The notes beneath the pieces were generated by a model, which worked only from the letters and a program-made list of their open reading frames with translations, ran no database searches and was not told where the DNA came from. A DNA stretch of 64,000 bases from Dyella flagellata. GTDB taxonomy: Bacteria; Pseudomonadota; Gammaproteobacteria; Xanthomonadales; Rhodanobacteraceae. The DNA lies in contig NZ_BSOA01000034.1 of assembly GCF_030160275.1 (NCBI RefSeq), forward strand, positions 124,001 to 188,000, given 5' to 3'. Below, piece by piece: positions 38,587 to 46,904 of the stretch. The position numbers and the translations under genes were made by a program. Position 1 is the stretch's first letter, and every line of letters begins with the position of its first letter.

Positions 38587-38977
38587 GGTTGCTTGCGCTT
38601 CCTTGTTGTTATGGCGGCTGGGACGATGGCTTCACCCTGTCGCGTGGCTTGCGATCGCCCTGCAAGGCAGGCCGTCGGGCCGCCAGGGGATTCTAGCCGC
38701 TATCGACCCTGTCCGCTTCGGCGCATGCCGGGCTGAAGGGACTGCTTCATGCGCGCGCCCAGCTCAGACAGCGCCTCCGGTTCCGCCTCGATCCCTGTGA
38801 TAGGCATCGCAAAAAATCTGTGGCGGGTCGCGCATTGTCCGACACGGCGCAAGCTCGTCGAACAGGAGCGCACGCCGCTTCACCACAGTTTCACGCCTGC
38901 AATCGAATGATCGTTTCGCTTTGGACGTCCCTGCCGGCGTCGTGAGGGGGCCGGTCAAAATACATAAGGGGTGATGG
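38587..38977. other. Divergent intergenic region
   Basis: About 390 bases between recC and the MASE1 sensor gene, read away from each other. No gene or repeat is supported here; it should hold both promoters. Confidence 0.4.
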
Positions 38978-40573
38978 ATGGGGAAGGGATTTTGGGAGAG
39001 ACCTTGGGTTCGCCATCTTGCGGTGGCTGTGGGCTATGGTGTGTTGGCGGCGGCATTGCGAGAGTTGTCTGTCTCGTATTGGATGATCGCCGATGGCTTG
39101 CGACTGAGTGCTTTTCTGCTTTTCCCGTACCGCTATTGGCCGGCGCTATTGGTTGGTGACCTGGGGTATTACGCTTACCTGAGCTACGCTTGTCTGGATA
39201 CTTGGGGCGCTACCTGGGCCGTCTTTAATTTGCTGTCTCCGGCCGCTTTCGTGGCGCCGCTCATTTATTGGGTACGCGAACGCTGGCAGCCGATCGGAAA
39301 CGCGGCAGGGGTTGGGGCCTTGCTTGTTTGCACGTTGTTGCTGTCATGCGTGCTTGCGGGAAGGTCCATATTGAGCGTGAATTTGATGGACCTGCCCAAG
39401 GGTTACGTGGTCCACAATGGTGCCATGGCTGCGCGTTTTTTCATCGGCGGTTACCTGGGCACGCTAACCATCGCCCCGCTTGTGCTGGCTATCTACCAAG
39501 TGGTCAAGCGACACGGTTGGCGCCAATTGTATAGCCGGGTCGCGGACAGCCGCCTGGTCTTCGAGAGCACTTGTCTAGGTCTGCCGGTTTTGGCGTTTTT
39601 ACTGTGGTTCGGATTTTCTTCGCCAGCAGATTCACAAATGCGCCAGTTGGCCCAGGTCGCGATGTTCCTGCCGGTGGTCTGGCTTGCCCTCCGGCATGGC
39701 TGGCAAGGCGCAGCCATAGGGGGAGCCATCGCGAGCTGCGCCATCAAATTATTGATGCCCGGGTTATACGACGAGCACACCATCCAGGCGGAAATTCTCG
39801 TCGCCTTTGCCATCTCCAGCATGCTTCTGATGGGAGCCCGTATTGCGGCACTTGATCGTCATGCCGAGCAAAAGCGGGAAGACGTACGCATGGCCTTCGC
39901 CGTCGCGCAACGCAATGTCTACATTGGAGAAATGCAGTTGCGGATGGCATCGCAAACGTTGGAGCAAGTGCGCGAAACCATTCAGGCCGGTTTTACCATG
40001 ATGTTGGGACGTCTTCGGCATTTGCAGCCGGCACTGGATGATCGTGGCTATCAACGTCACGCATTTGTTGCGCAAGAGCAGCTTCATAAACTGGCGGACA
40101 GCTTGTACCCGGTTTCAGTACGGGAGAGAGGGTTGCCTACAGCGCTTAGCGAGGGACCTTTGGTCCGACTACTGGCCGATGCTGGGTTGCAGTATTCGTA
40201 TGACGTGCGTGGCCCCTTGAGTTGCTTATCCACGACGTTGCGAATGACCGTTTATCGCATCGTCTGTGAGGCGGTAGCCGACGTTTGCTGTAAAGAAGAC
40301 ATGAGCGACATCCGTGTACAAATCCGTTGCATCCAAGGGCATGGTCGTCATGCTGTCATGGTTAGGATTGGCCTCAAGTCCGACCCGGTTCGCATGTCTT
40401 ACATTCGTTGGGACGAACTGCATGCTTATGTGACACGAACGGCCAGTGGCCTGGGCCTGCGTGCTATTCGAGATCGAGCGGCGATTTTTGAAGGGAAAGC
40501 GAAGGTGCGTACGTATCCCGACGGAAGGCTTGTCAGCGCACTGTTGTTCGACCCTGTCGCCGGCGGCGACTAG
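38978..40573 (+). CDS. MASE1-domain sensor with degraded histidine-kinase domain
   Basis: A 531-residue membrane protein. Residues about 10-300 are a MASE1 sensory domain of eight to nine hydrophobic segments. The cytoplasmic part resembles the NarX/UhpB kinase class: a coiled dimerisation helix (310-350), LADSLYPVSVRERGLPTAL, and a HATPase region with a recognisable G-box (SGLGLRAIRDRAAIFEG). Two key parts are missing: no phosphoacceptor His in the dimerisation helix, and the N-box reads RIVCEAVADVCC where EAxxN is expected. It may bind ligands and partners without phosphorylating them. No response-regulator gene is adjacent. A hairpin covers its stop. Confidence 0.8.
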   Translation: MGKGFWERPWVRHLAVAVGYGVLAAALRELSVSYWMIADGLRLSAFLLFPYRYWPALLVGDLGYYAYLSYACLDTWGATWAVFNLLSPAAFVAPLIYWVRERWQPIGNAAGVGALLVCTLLLSCVLAGRSILSVNLMDLPKGYVVHNGAMAARFFIGGYLGTLTIAPLVLAIYQVVKRHGWRQLYSRVADSRLVFESTCLGLPVLAFLLWFGFSSPADSQMRQLAQVAMFLPVVWLALRHGWQGAAIGGAIASCAIKLLMPGLYDEHTIQAEILVAFAISSMLLMGARIAALDRHAEQKREDVRMAFAVAQRNVYIGEMQLRMASQTLEQVRETIQAGFTMMLGRLRHLQPALDDRGYQRHAFVAQEQLHKLADSLYPVSVRERGLPTALSEGPLVRLLADAGLQYSYDVRGPLSCLSTTLRMTVYRIVCEAVADVCCKEDMSDIRVQIRCIQGHGRHAVMVRIGLKSDPVRMSYIRWDELHAYVTRTASGLGLRAIRDRAAIFEGKAKVRTYPDGRLVSALLFDPVAGGD

Positions 40574-40584
40574 CGCCGCCGGCG
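40558..40584. terminator. Perfect GC-rich hairpin across the MASE1 gene stop
   Basis: CGCCGGCGGCG / CGCCGCCGGCG, 11-bp perfect stem with a 5-base loop that contains most of the TAG stop. It lies between convergent genes and could end transcription from both sides, though no T-run follows. Confidence 0.6.
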
Positions 40585-40595
40585 AAATCCCTATT

Positions 40596-41051
40596 TCAAT
40601 TGAAGCCGGCACATTGCTCGGGGTCCGTGCATGTGCTGTTGGGGGACGCGTTTAGGTTCGTCATGCCGTTATTCTGAGGAGTCACCGTAATTACGGTCGT
40701 ACTATCTCTGTAGACCGTTGTCGGTGCCGCCGTGTCGACCGAGGAAGTCTTTGCGGCCCGCTGCTGGGGCGTCGTCACGTAGTTTGAAGATTCCCCCACC
40801 GGCAGCGTAAAGAACTGCCCGCCCGCCGTCCCGACCGCGCCAATCACATGGCCATTCAGGTCATTGACCTGGATGTATTCGATGCCGTTCAACACGAATA
40901 CGTAGACATGCCAGTTCGGGCTTGTGCTGACGTCCACGGCATTGGGCCAGGCCTGGCCCAGGCCGGTGGCATGAGGTTCCGCCGCCATGGCCAGTCCGGA
41001 CAAGCTCAGGCTCAGGCATACGCCGAGCGCAGCACGAGACAGTTTATGCAT
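40596..41051 (-). CDS. Exported protein of unknown function
   Basis: A 151-residue protein with a signal peptide (cleavage after LAMAA, about residue 24). The mature part has a strand-rich segment WHVYVFVLNGIEYIQVNDL ending in a possible hydrophobic hairpin, then a Thr/Ser/Asn-rich tail with two Cys (STCTDPEQCAGFN). I recognise no domain. The ATG at 41051 has AAGGGGAA upstream. It converges on the MASE1 gene. Confidence 0.75.
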   Translation of the reverse strand: MHKLSRAALGVCLSLSLSGLAMAAEPHATGLGQAWPNAVDVSTSPNWHVYVFVLNGIEYIQVNDLNGHVIGAVGTAGGQFFTLPVGESSNYVTTPQQRAAKTSSVDTAAPTTVYRDSTTVITVTPQNNGMTNLNASPNSTCTDPEQCAGFN

Positions 41052-41268
41052 GATGTTTCCCCTTGCGCGGTGAGCGGTTAATTGAAGTGGAATGCAATCT
41101 AGCTTCCGACCCGCGCTGGAAAGGTGATGGCGCAGGGCACTGAGTGCGCCATTCAGCAAGCCACAGAGGGGCGTGATGGGCCTGTGAAAATGGGAGTAGC
41201 GCTTGCCCTGGTAAGGCCGTAAGCGATTACCTCGGCACGGCTGCCGCGTCCGCGGCCGATAAAAAATG

Positions 41269-41356
41269 TGACAAAAACAAGTCCTTCCGGCTTGCCAAAC
41301 GCGCCATACACCAAGCGTCAGACCGCGTGCTAAGGTTCCGCCGGTAGGATCACGCT
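41269..41356 (+). promoter_or_regulatory. Shared upstream element of toxin gene 1
   Basis: About 88 bases closely resembling 43550-43637, both ending 64-77 bases before a paralogous toxin gene. Shared blocks include ACAAGTC, CTTGCC, GCCATACACC, CGTGCTAAGGTT and CGCCGGT. The conservation between otherwise unrelated intergenic DNA points to a common promoter or operator, duplicated with the N-terminal coding part. Confidence 0.65.
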
Positions 41357-41432
41357 CAGTAGTTCTGACGTCCCGTTTAGGCAATGCCCCACTTTAGAAG
41401 GGGCATTTCACTGTGCATAAAAGGGGGAAAGG

Positions 41433-42767
41433 ATGTCCGACGGAATGCTGGATAGCTTCTGGAACTCGTTGCAGAGAGCCGAATATCGACTCGAAGCGGA
41501 AGCCTCCGACGTAGGGCGAAACGTCTACCGGACCATCTACGGCTACCAAGGCCGGGTGATGCGCTTGCGCGAGGCCCTGGCCGATTCGGGCCCGATCGCG
41601 CGCCAGACGGTAATGCGGAAGCTCGAAGGCATCAGCCTGGATGCGGTCTGGGACATCTTGTTCTCGGCCGTGCGAGACATGGCGCTTTACTACGGCGGCA
41701 GTGTCGTGCTCGGCACGGCGGTCGGCGCCGGCCTGGGCTCATTGGCGGGCGGTGTCGGTGCGATCCCCGGCGCGGCCATTGGCTTTGAGGCGGGCAACCT
41801 GCTGGGCGAGTGGGTCCTGATGTTCCTGGGCCTGAAGATGCTGGCCGAGGGCCTGGTCGACACTATCCCGCAAGCACTACGGCTCTATGTGGAAGCCTTC
41901 CGCATCGCCTGGGGACCGGTGGCGCAGGATCGACCCGATGCGCCCTACAGCGCGGACTACCACCACAGCGAGGACATGGCGGCGCACCGTTTCGCCGAGG
42001 GCCATGTGCTGATGATCATCGCGATCCTGATCGCGCTGGTGGCCTACCTCACTCGCGGCAAGAGCGAAAAAGCGTTGATGGACGCCATTCGCAAGAGCGA
42101 GCGGCTGGGTTCGAAGTTCGCCGATTGGCTGGAGGCGAACAAAGGGAAGCTGCTGGAGGATGAGCGCCTGAAGCCGAAAATACGGGAACGGGCTGCAGGC
42201 GAGAAAGAGCCTGAGGCGAATCAGGCGGCACGTAGTCCTTCGCCGCAGCAGAGAGCAGCGACAGCGACACCCGCGGGCAAAGTCGCGCAGAGCACCGTAA
42301 CGAAGACAGTCGGTAAGAACACCGTCACATGGACGCTTGACGCCAATGGCAACCCCATTTCGGCATCAGGCACTTTGAAAGAATCCTTTTCTGGCGCCGC
42401 TAGAAGTTCTGCAGAGGTGCAGGCGCAGGCGGATGCAGCAGCAGCGGGTGTTGCAGGAGACCAGGGTGGGCACTTGGTCGGTCATCGGTTTGTGCTCGAC
42501 CAGGGTTCAGGAAATTTGTTTCCACAAGAAGGCAACTTCAATATGTCTGCCTTCAAGACCCTTGAGAATGACTATGCCCGCTATACTGCTAAGGGCTATC
42601 AAGTAGATTTCGTGCATACGCTTGGCGACTTTGATCCTGTCACAGGCAGGCCGGGATCACTGAGTGTTCAATACGAAGTGACCGATGCTGGCGGAAACGT
42701 TGTGGATACGTTCTCCGATAAATTCTTGAATCAGGCCGGCCAGACTTACACCAGAAGAGCCTTCTAA
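41433..42767 (+). CDS. Polymorphic toxin with EndoNS_2-type nuclease C-terminus
   Basis: A 444-residue protein. Residues 1-250 are about 90% identical to those of the protein at 43702: a helical start, a glycine-zipper membrane segment (VVLGTAVGAGLGSLAGGVG), a second hydrophobic segment (MIIAILIALVAYL near 200), then a charged linker. From memory this N-terminus resembles the DUF6861 region of Pseudomonas effectors. The last 100 residues differ and look like a DNA/RNA non-specific endonuclease (GGHLVGHRF about 345-353, NLFPQEGNFNMSAFKTLEN). It should be a secreted antibacterial nuclease, with immunity genes directly after it. The secretion route is not shown here. Confidence 0.8.
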   Translation: MSDGMLDSFWNSLQRAEYRLEAEASDVGRNVYRTIYGYQGRVMRLREALADSGPIARQTVMRKLEGISLDAVWDILFSAVRDMALYYGGSVVLGTAVGAGLGSLAGGVGAIPGAAIGFEAGNLLGEWVLMFLGLKMLAEGLVDTIPQALRLYVEAFRIAWGPVAQDRPDAPYSADYHHSEDMAAHRFAEGHVLMIIAILIALVAYLTRGKSEKALMDAIRKSERLGSKFADWLEANKGKLLEDERLKPKIRERAAGEKEPEANQAARSPSPQQRAATATPAGKVAQSTVTKTVGKNTVTWTLDANGNPISASGTLKESFSGAARSSAEVQAQADAAAAGVAGDQGGHLVGHRFVLDQGSGNLFPQEGNFNMSAFKTLENDYARYTAKGYQVDFVHTLGDFDPVTGRPGSLSVQYEVTDAGGNVVDTFSDKFLNQAGQTYTRRAF

Positions 42768-42769
42768 AC

Positions 42770-43141
42770 ATGAATAACGAAGCTTCCGCGATCGTCATCG
42801 ACCTCGCAAAAGAATTTGTAAGCCTGGTTGGATCGCTCGATCCAGGCTGGACGAAGGCTTACTACAGGTTTAGAGCGGAGGAACTTCGCTACGGCTCGAA
42901 CGCCTCTTATGTGGGTGGAACTGGAGTGACGCTCGTGGGAGCGATCAGGCATGGGCCTTTTTATGAGTTGATGAACGAAAAGGGCGCTGAGCTTTTGAAG
43001 CATCTGGACAAGAAGAAAGGTGTCTTCCTGCTAACTGTGGATAATCAGCTCGACTATGACATTAAGTTCGAGTGGAACGATCTGCACCGCTGGGAGATCT
43101 CGAAGATGGACGGGCGCAGCGGAATTCCAGAGGGTCTCTGA
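42770..43141 (+). CDS. Probable immunity protein 1 (YezG/DUF600-like)
   Basis: A 123-residue acidic protein starting 2 bases after the nuclease-toxin gene, as immunity genes do. The layout (WTKAYYRFRAEE near the start, helix ELLKHLDKKKG, and a late strand pair YDIKFEWNDLHRWEISKMDG) resembles the YezG/DUF600 immunity family that blocks EndoNS_2-type nucleases. It is cytoplasmic, with no signal peptide. The family call is by pattern only. Confidence 0.7.
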   Translation: MNNEASAIVIDLAKEFVSLVGSLDPGWTKAYYRFRAEELRYGSNASYVGGTGVTLVGAIRHGPFYELMNEKGAELLKHLDKKKGVFLLTVDNQLDYDIKFEWNDLHRWEISKMDGRSGIPEGL

Positions 43142-43164
43142 ACGGTCCTTGGGGATGATTTGAA

Positions 43165-43506
43165 GTGGATATGATTGATTTACAGGACAAGTTTGCCGCG
43201 CGCGTGGCCGGCTTGGTGAAGTCACCCTGGGACGAGATTCAAGTCCACTATGAAAATGCGGAGATGGCAGGCGTGCCTAGGGAAGTCTTCACGGCATCGC
43301 TGCTGCTCAACGGCGCTAAGCAAAGCATAAAGCTCCCGCTTGATGTACTTGATCTGTTGTTGAAGCTGAAGCAACTCAAGCCGCACGGGCAGTCGGAAGG
43401 ATGGGTTTGGCTTGAGTTCTTCATCGATAAGACGGGGCAGTACAAGTTCGACTACAAATACGGCAATCCGCCTTTGATCATGGAGCAGGTCAAGTATTCG
43501 AAGTGA
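43165..43506 (+). CDS. Probable immunity protein 2 (YezG/DUF600-like)
   Basis: A 113-residue cytoplasmic protein, second small gene after toxin 1. It shares the general pattern of the first immunity protein (WDEIQVHYENAEM, helix LLLKLKQLK, strand WLEFFIDKTGQYKFDYKYG) but little direct identity. GTG at 43165 or ATG at 43171 could start it; GGGGAT upstream fits the GTG better. It may protect against a related toxin variant or be left from a replaced one. Confidence 0.68.
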   Translation: MDMIDLQDKFAARVAGLVKSPWDEIQVHYENAEMAGVPREVFTASLLLNGAKQSIKLPLDVLDLLLKLKQLKPHGQSEGWVWLEFFIDKTGQYKFDYKYGNPPLIMEQVKYSK

Positions 43507-43549
43507 TGCCCATGAAACAGTCGGGCGTCCGCGGCGGCCTCAGAAGGTA

Positions 43550-43637
43550 TGACAGAAACAAGTCTCCCCAACTTGCCGATCGTGCCATACACCTGTCACT
43601 GGACCACGTGCTAAGGTTTCGCCGGTTGGGGCACGCT
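43550..43637 (+). promoter_or_regulatory. Shared upstream element of toxin gene 2
   Basis: Counterpart of 41269-41356 in front of the second toxin gene, with the same ordered blocks. Probable common promoter or regulator site. Confidence 0.65.
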
Positions 43638-43701
43638 GGCGGCCGGTTCGGGCGATGCCCCCACAGGCGTGGATTTTTACTGGATTTAAAAAGGGAAAGG
43701 G

Positions 43702-45087
43702 ATGTCCGACGGAATGCTGGATGGCTTCTGGAACTCGCTGCAGAGGGCCGAGCATCGTCTTGAGGCCGAAGCCTCGGAAGCAGAGCACAAGGTTTACCGA
43801 ACCATCTACGGCTATAAGAGCCGGGTAATGCGAATGCGTGCGGCCTTGGCCGACTCCGGCCCGATCGCACGCCAAACGGTAACCCGCAAACTGGAAGGCA
43901 TCAGTCTGGATGCCGTCTGGGACATCTTGTTCTCGGCCGTGCGGGACATGGCGCTTTACTACGGCGGCAGCGTTGTGCTCGGCACGGCGGTCGGCGCCGG
44001 TTTGGGCTCGCTGGCCGGCGGCGTCGGCGCGATTCCTGGCGCAGTCGTAGGCGCTGAGGCGGGGAACCTGCTGGGTGAGTGGGTGCTGATGTTCCTGGGC
44101 CTGAAGATGCTGGCCGAGGGCTTGGCCGATACCATCCCGCAAGCGCTGCGCCTTTACGTGCAAGGTTTCCGCATCGCCTGGGGGCCGGCGGAGCAGGACC
44201 GTCCCGACGCGCCCTACAGCGCAGACTACTACCACAACGAGAACATGGCCGCCCATCGCTTCGCGGATGGCCACGTGCTGATGATCATCGCGATCCTGAT
44301 CGCGCTGATTGCCTATCTCACCCGCGGCAAGAGCGAAAAAGCGCTTATGGAGGCGATTCGCAAGAGCGAACGCCTGGGTTCGAAGTTTGCCGACTGGCTG
44401 GCGGCGAACAAAGGGAAATTGCTGGAAGATGAGCGCCTGCAGCCGAAGCTGCGAGAGCGGGCGCAGGCGCAGAAAGAAGAAACGCGGCCGTTGCAGGGGA
44501 AAAGGCAGGGCGCAGCCGGTTCGCCGAAGGCCTCCGATACTCCCGGCGCTGATAGTGCTCGCGGCACCGAAGTTCCAGACAAGGCAGATGCAGCTGCTAA
44601 GGCAGGCCCGAAGACGCTTAAGCCAGAATACTCGCCTGGTTACAACGAGGACAGCATCCTAAACATCCCCAAGGGTGAGCGTCCTGACCCCTCGACCTAC
44701 CTAACCCAGTCCTACCGGGATGCGCATGCAGCGCTTTTCGAGGATGGTGCAGTGCGCATCCAGCCGGCCGCCCCAACCGGCACGATCGGGCGGACCGAAA
44801 CTTGGGTTTTTCCAAAGTCGTTGGCGGACGATGCGATAGCAAAATCCGGGGGTGATGTTCGAGCCCTGGAGAACATGCTGGGTCTGGACGAAGGCTATCT
44901 CGGGGATGCGCCAGTTCGAGTGGATATTCCGAATCCTGCTGGATATAGGATTCCTACCGGCAACGAATTTGCAGCCAATGGCTTCTGGCGTCCTGGCGGC
45001 GCTACTTGGCCGGGTGGCTTGCCTGAGGCCGTCATCGATCCCGTGCCTGCCGGTAGCTATGTAGTGAACCCTGTGTTTGGAGATTGA
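43702..45087 (+). CDS. Polymorphic toxin, paralogue with an unassigned C-terminal domain
   Basis: A 461-residue protein sharing about 90% of residues 1-250 with the toxin at 41433, including the glycine zipper and the MIIAILIALIAYLTRG segment. After a charged Ala/Gly/Lys linker (250-290) the C-terminus is unrelated: DPSTYLTQSYRDAH, WVFPKSLADDAI, NMLGLDEGYLGDAPVRVDIP, GNEFAANGFWRPGG, GGLPEAVIDPVPAGSY. I recall similar repeats of W-x-PGG and EAV in toxin tips but cannot name the activity. The domain swap behind a constant N-terminus is the sign of polymorphic toxins. An 81-residue-class immunity gene begins 1 base after the stop. Confidence 0.78.
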   Translation: MSDGMLDGFWNSLQRAEHRLEAEASEAEHKVYRTIYGYKSRVMRMRAALADSGPIARQTVTRKLEGISLDAVWDILFSAVRDMALYYGGSVVLGTAVGAGLGSLAGGVGAIPGAVVGAEAGNLLGEWVLMFLGLKMLAEGLADTIPQALRLYVQGFRIAWGPAEQDRPDAPYSADYYHNENMAAHRFADGHVLMIIAILIALIAYLTRGKSEKALMEAIRKSERLGSKFADWLAANKGKLLEDERLQPKLRERAQAQKEETRPLQGKRQGAAGSPKASDTPGADSARGTEVPDKADAAAKAGPKTLKPEYSPGYNEDSILNIPKGERPDPSTYLTQSYRDAHAALFEDGAVRIQPAAPTGTIGRTETWVFPKSLADDAIAKSGGDVRALENMLGLDEGYLGDAPVRVDIPNPAGYRIPTGNEFAANGFWRPGGATWPGGLPEAVIDPVPAGSYVVNPVFGD

Positions 45088-45088
45088 A

Positions 45089-45322
45089 ATGAGCGAAGTT
45101 ATTTATGATGCCGATGGGCTGCTTGTATCAAAAAAAGGAACCAAGTTTTACGTCAAGTACGACGTTGGTACTCATCAAATTGCCATGCGCGAGGATGAAA
45201 TATCCGAGCAAGATGCAGCACGGATAATGGCCGGTCCTGTGGAGGCGAACAAGGTGTTGTTTGAATTGCAGAAGAGGCTCATTCAATCTGGAATTGACCC
45301 GTACGTTTCAAATATTGAGTGA
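45089..45322 (+). CDS. Probable immunity protein of toxin 2
   Basis: A 77-residue acidic protein starting one base after toxin 2. Predicted strands at the start (VIYDADGLLVSKKGTKFYVK) and a long helix at the end (NKVLFELQKRLIQSG). Size, position and lack of signal peptide fit an immunity protein; I recognise no named family. Base composition is lower in GC than the toxin's N-terminal part, as for the other immunity genes. Confidence 0.7.
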   Translation: MSEVIYDADGLLVSKKGTKFYVKYDVGTHQIAMREDEISEQDAARIMAGPVEANKVLFELQKRLIQSGIDPYVSNIE

Positions 45323-45371
45323 GGATGCACTCACTCCCGTGTACTCGATCCCATTGAAGTAAGGCGTGTCA

Positions 45372-45839
45372 GTGTCAGACGTATTTGACATCACCCATGG
45401 GGCGGTCAGTTTCAATTCAAAGCTGATTTTTCTAGCGGGTATGACGCTGCATGACGTCGAGTCGAGCGGTGTGACGTTCAACCGCGAATTCGATATGAAG
45501 ACCGGCTGGGTGTTTCGCACCGCCAGACCCTACGAAATGGCAGGACACACTGCCCATCTATCCCTAGGCTTCGAGCACGACAAGCTTCAAACAGTAGCCT
45601 TTGCATTTGCGGATGAGGTGGGTGATGACCTCCACGCGCTACACGAGAAGCACGGGCGCTTCGTGCTGAAAGCGCTAGGACAACTTTTCGAGAAAAAGCC
45701 GCGTCAAACGGGATGGTGGCAGGCAACTGCCAGTACCCCCACGTGGCGGTGCCGCGCACAACTGATGCGAGTAGCAGGGAGCCCTTGCTTCGGGAGCGGC
45801 GCTGGTCGCGGCGCAGCAGGCACGTTCCCGTTTGGATAA
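45372..45839 (+). CDS. Hypothetical protein after the toxin cassette
   Basis: About 155 residues. The first 115 look like a folded protein (DITHGAVSFNSKLIFLAGMTLHDVE, GWVFRTARPYEMAGHTAHLSLGFEHDKLQ, a helix DLHALHEKHGRFVLKALGQL); the last 35, Cys/Arg/Gly-rich, look like non-coding sequence, suggesting a frameshift or lost stop near 45710. GTG at 45372 has AAGG 7 bases upstream. It may be another immunity protein whose toxin is gone. Low certainty about its end. Confidence 0.5.
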   Translation: MSDVFDITHGAVSFNSKLIFLAGMTLHDVESSGVTFNREFDMKTGWVFRTARPYEMAGHTAHLSLGFEHDKLQTVAFAFADEVGDDLHALHEKHGRFVLKALGQLFEKKPRQTGWWQATASTPTWRCRAQLMRVAGSPCFGSGAGRGAAGTFPFG

Positions 45840-45891
45840 AATCAGATCCATTGGACTACCATTCGAATCCAATCGCCTAGGGAGCGCCGCC

Positions 45892-46857
45892 TTGCCCAAT
45901 CTGTTTTTTTCTTACTCACATGCTGACGAGGGGCTGCGGGACCAGCTCGAGAAACAGCTTGCCATGTTGAAGCGGCAAGGGATCATCGAGGTCTGGCACG
46001 ATCGGCGCATTGGTGCAGGTCAGGAGATCGATAAGGCTATCAATCAGCACATCGAGAGCGACGAGATCATCCTGTTGCTTGTGAGTCCCGACTTCATTGC
46101 GTCGGATTACTGCTACGACATCGAGATGACGCGCGCCCTGGACCGGCACGAAGCCGGGACGGCCATTGTTATTCCGGTCATCCTTCGCGCTTGCGACTGG
46201 CATCACGCTCCATTTGGAAAACTCCTGGCTACGCCGCGTGACGGTAAGCCCATTACCCAATGGCCCGACACGGACCAGGCGTTTTTGGAGGTCGCTCAGG
46301 CGATTCGCAAATCTGCTGAACGATGGCAGGGTGCGAAGGGGGCAAGACCTCCTGCACCAGCCCATCCACTCGTATCAAGCAACCCTACGGCGGTGGCCAC
46401 GACAGGTCCCAGGTCCAGCAACCTTCGGTTGGCGAAGACGTTCACACAGCGGGATCAGGACAAGTTCCTGCTCGATACGTTCGAATACATCGCGCGGTTC
46501 TTCGAGAACTCGCTGACCGAACTCGGAACCCGCAACCCAGGTTTCGAAGGCGACTTTCGGCGCGTGGATGCGAATCGGTTCTTTGCCACCATTTACAAAA
46601 ATGGTGAGGACGTCGCGCGTGCGACTGTCTTCATGGGCGGCATGTTTCAAAAGGGTATCAGCTACGCCAATGGCCAGACGACCGACAGCAATAGCCTCAA
46701 CGAGTCGCTCTCGGTGAAAGCGGATGACCAGATGCTTTACTTGGCCAGTTTGGGTATGTCTTCGTTTTCACGGGGGCATGACCAGAAGCTTTCTCAAGAA
46801 GGGGCCGCCGAGCTGTTGTGGGCGTTCCTCATTGAGCATCTTCAACGTCGCGGTTAG
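45892..46857 (+). CDS. TIR-domain protein with uncharacterised C-terminal domain
   Basis: A 321-residue cytoplasmic protein. Residues 1-135 form a TIR domain: NLFFSYSHADEG at the start, box 2-like VWHDRRIGAG, and the NADase region LLLVSPDFIASDYCYDIEM with Glu78 where the catalytic Glu is expected. After a Pro/Ala-rich linker (150-185) comes a domain of about 135 residues (DTFEYIARFFENSLTELGTR, ATVFMGGMFQKGISYANGQT, SVKADDQMLYLASLGM) that I cannot name. Bacterial TIR proteins often deplete NAD or make signal nucleotides in anti-phage defence. TTG start at 45892 with GGAG 7 bases upstream is preferred over TTG at 45832. Confidence 0.82.
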   Translation: MPNLFFSYSHADEGLRDQLEKQLAMLKRQGIIEVWHDRRIGAGQEIDKAINQHIESDEIILLLVSPDFIASDYCYDIEMTRALDRHEAGTAIVIPVILRACDWHHAPFGKLLATPRDGKPITQWPDTDQAFLEVAQAIRKSAERWQGAKGARPPAPAHPLVSSNPTAVATTGPRSSNLRLAKTFTQRDQDKFLLDTFEYIARFFENSLTELGTRNPGFEGDFRRVDANRFFATIYKNGEDVARATVFMGGMFQKGISYANGQTTDSNSLNESLSVKADDQMLYLASLGMSSFSRGHDQKLSQEGAAELLWAFLIEHLQRRG

Positions 46858-46904
46858 GCTCACTCTGCCCATCGAGGCGCGGTCGCGGCTGCTATGGCGA
46901 AATG

